Shown here: piece after piece, positions 63,368 through 64,000 of the stretch
How the letters are laid out: each line of letters begins with the position of its first letter
How positions within the stretch are numbered: the first letter of the stretch is position 1
DNA from: Pseudomonas sp. GM79
GTDB taxonomy: Bacteria > Pseudomonadota > Gammaproteobacteria > Pseudomonadales > Pseudomonadaceae
DNA length: 64,000 bases
Assembly (NCBI RefSeq): GCF_000282495.1
Contig: NZ_AKJE01000111.1
Span: forward strand, 62,001 to 126,000
Reading direction: 5' to 3'
Program-made: the position numbers and the translations under genes
The notes under the pieces: model-generated
Told to the model about the DNA's origin: nothing
The model's input: the letters and a program-made list of their open reading frames with translations, nothing else
Database searches by the model: none

Positions 63368-63988
63368 TTAAGGCATCAGGCTGCGCAGAACAAGATTGGA
63401 GATAAGAGAAGGGGCTTCTTCAACAAAATCGAGGTTGTACTGCAATAGCAAAGGATTGATAAAGGGCCGTAGAGCAAGATGAATCGCCTCTACCGTCTCG
63501 TCCAGCGGTGTCTTGCGTTCAAACTCGCCGAGCTCTCGCCCCTCACGCACGATTTGCGACACGAAGCTCTTGATCTGAGCGTCATAGACTTGTGAGCTGG
63601 GCCAGCGCTCCGATGCGGCGAACGCTGCGATGTCATAGAGTTTACGGTCATTAAAGAACAGGCTCACACCTGTAGCGATTAAGGTTTTGACCAGGCGCCG
63701 AAAACGTTCAGTCGGCGAGATGCCGTCTACATTGATGGCCTGCTCAACTGCCGCAACGATTTCAGTCAGGCAATTTGTACAGATTGCTTCACCAATCGCC
63801 TGCTTGGATTCAAAGAATTTGTAGATGTAAGCCTTGGAAAAGCCGATGGCCTTGGCTAGGTCAGAAACCGTTGTTTTGCCATAACCGTACTGACTGAAAT
63901 GCTCGTTGGCCGCCGCGACAATCTGGTCTCGAATGTCATGATCGACTGGGCCACGGGCGCTGGGCGAAGAAACTGATGGCTGATTCAT
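63368..63988 (-). CDS. TetR/AcrR-family repressor of the efflux pair
   Basis: A 206-residue TetR regulator. The helix-turn-helix is near residues 40-62 (TTVSDLAKAIGFSKAYIYKF). The C-terminal ligand domain has an SLFFNDRKLYDIAAF segment. It precedes the adaptor and pump genes on the same strand, so it most likely represses them in the absence of a drug-like ligand. An N-terminal 18-residue extension before the DNA-binding domain is dispensable-looking. The window ends twelve bases upstream of its start. Confidence 0.92.
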   Translation of the reverse strand: MNQPSVSSPSARGPVDHDIRDQIVAAANEHFSQYGYGKTTVSDLAKAIGFSKAYIYKFFESKQAIGEAICTNCLTEIVAAVEQAINVDGISPTERFRRLVKTLIATGVSLFFNDRKLYDIAAFAASERWPSSQVYDAQIKSFVSQIVREGRELGEFERKTPLDETVEAIHLALRPFINPLLLQYNLDFVEEAPSLISNLVLRSLMP

Positions 63989-64000
63989 GCGAGCAGCTTA

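Overview
This window is a stretch of chromosome from a fluorescent Pseudomonas, most likely the P. fluorescens group. It is GC-rich. It has an RsmE-type CsrA paralogue, a Pseudomonas-type ribose operon, and many copies of one fluorescens-type REP palindrome. The block from metZ to the aminotransferase after uvrB has, from memory and unchecked, the gene order of P. aeruginosa PAO1 around PA3107-PA3139. No phage, integrase, transposase, CRISPR array or plasmid gene is visible, so this is mostly core genome with lineage-specific genes between core blocks.

Layout. 1-4.2 kb: 5' part of thrS, then small stress or envelope genes (exported Cys protein, CspA-type protein, I78-like lipoprotein, two unknowns). 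4.2-11.4 kb: a ribose operon on the minus strand (rbsB-A-C-R-K-D) ending in an exported nucleoside hydrolase, with a good promoter and a perfect RbsR-like palindrome. 11.4-15.4 kb: a coiled-coil unknown, periplasmic glutaminase/asparaginase, an SOS-box-driven pair (DUF1654 protein plus endonuclease I), a SPOR lipoprotein and rsmE. 15.5-20.3 kb: membrane protein, MFS transporter, glycine-rich exported protein, CigR-like protein, tRNA-Val(GAC) and a PuuB-like oxidase. 20.3-24.4 kb: a cell-surface-signalling iron uptake set (ECF sigma, FecR-type regulator, STN/TonB receptor) behind a Fur box. 24.5-25 kb: tRNA-Val(TAC) and tRNA-Asp.

25-44 kb is a biosynthetic core on the minus strand: SDR, metZ, purF, cvpA, a SPOR protein, folC, accD, trpF, truA, fimV, an asd-like pseudoenzyme, asd, leuB, a methyltransferase, leuD and leuC, then a divergent LysR regulator. 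44.7-51.8 kb: a five-PAS GGDEF-EAL protein, ibpA with a heat-shock promoter and ROSE-like thermometer, dusC, thioesterase, hydrolase and a TetR regulator. 51.9-54.1 kb: a tandem duplication of tRNA-Ala/tRNA-Glu downstream of gltX. 54.4-58.6 kb: uvrB, an aminotransferase and two small convergent genes. 58.8-64 kb: tRNA-Asn and a TetR-MFP-RND efflux module without an outer-membrane channel.

No radically new system stands out. The observations I would follow first are the SOS-controlled DUF1654-EndA pair, the exported nucleoside hydrolase wired into ribose uptake, the conserved hairpins inside the duplicated tRNA transcript, the Asd paralogue that has lost its catalytic cysteine, the orphan methyltransferase inside the leu cluster, and several perfect operator-like palindromes with no assigned protein.
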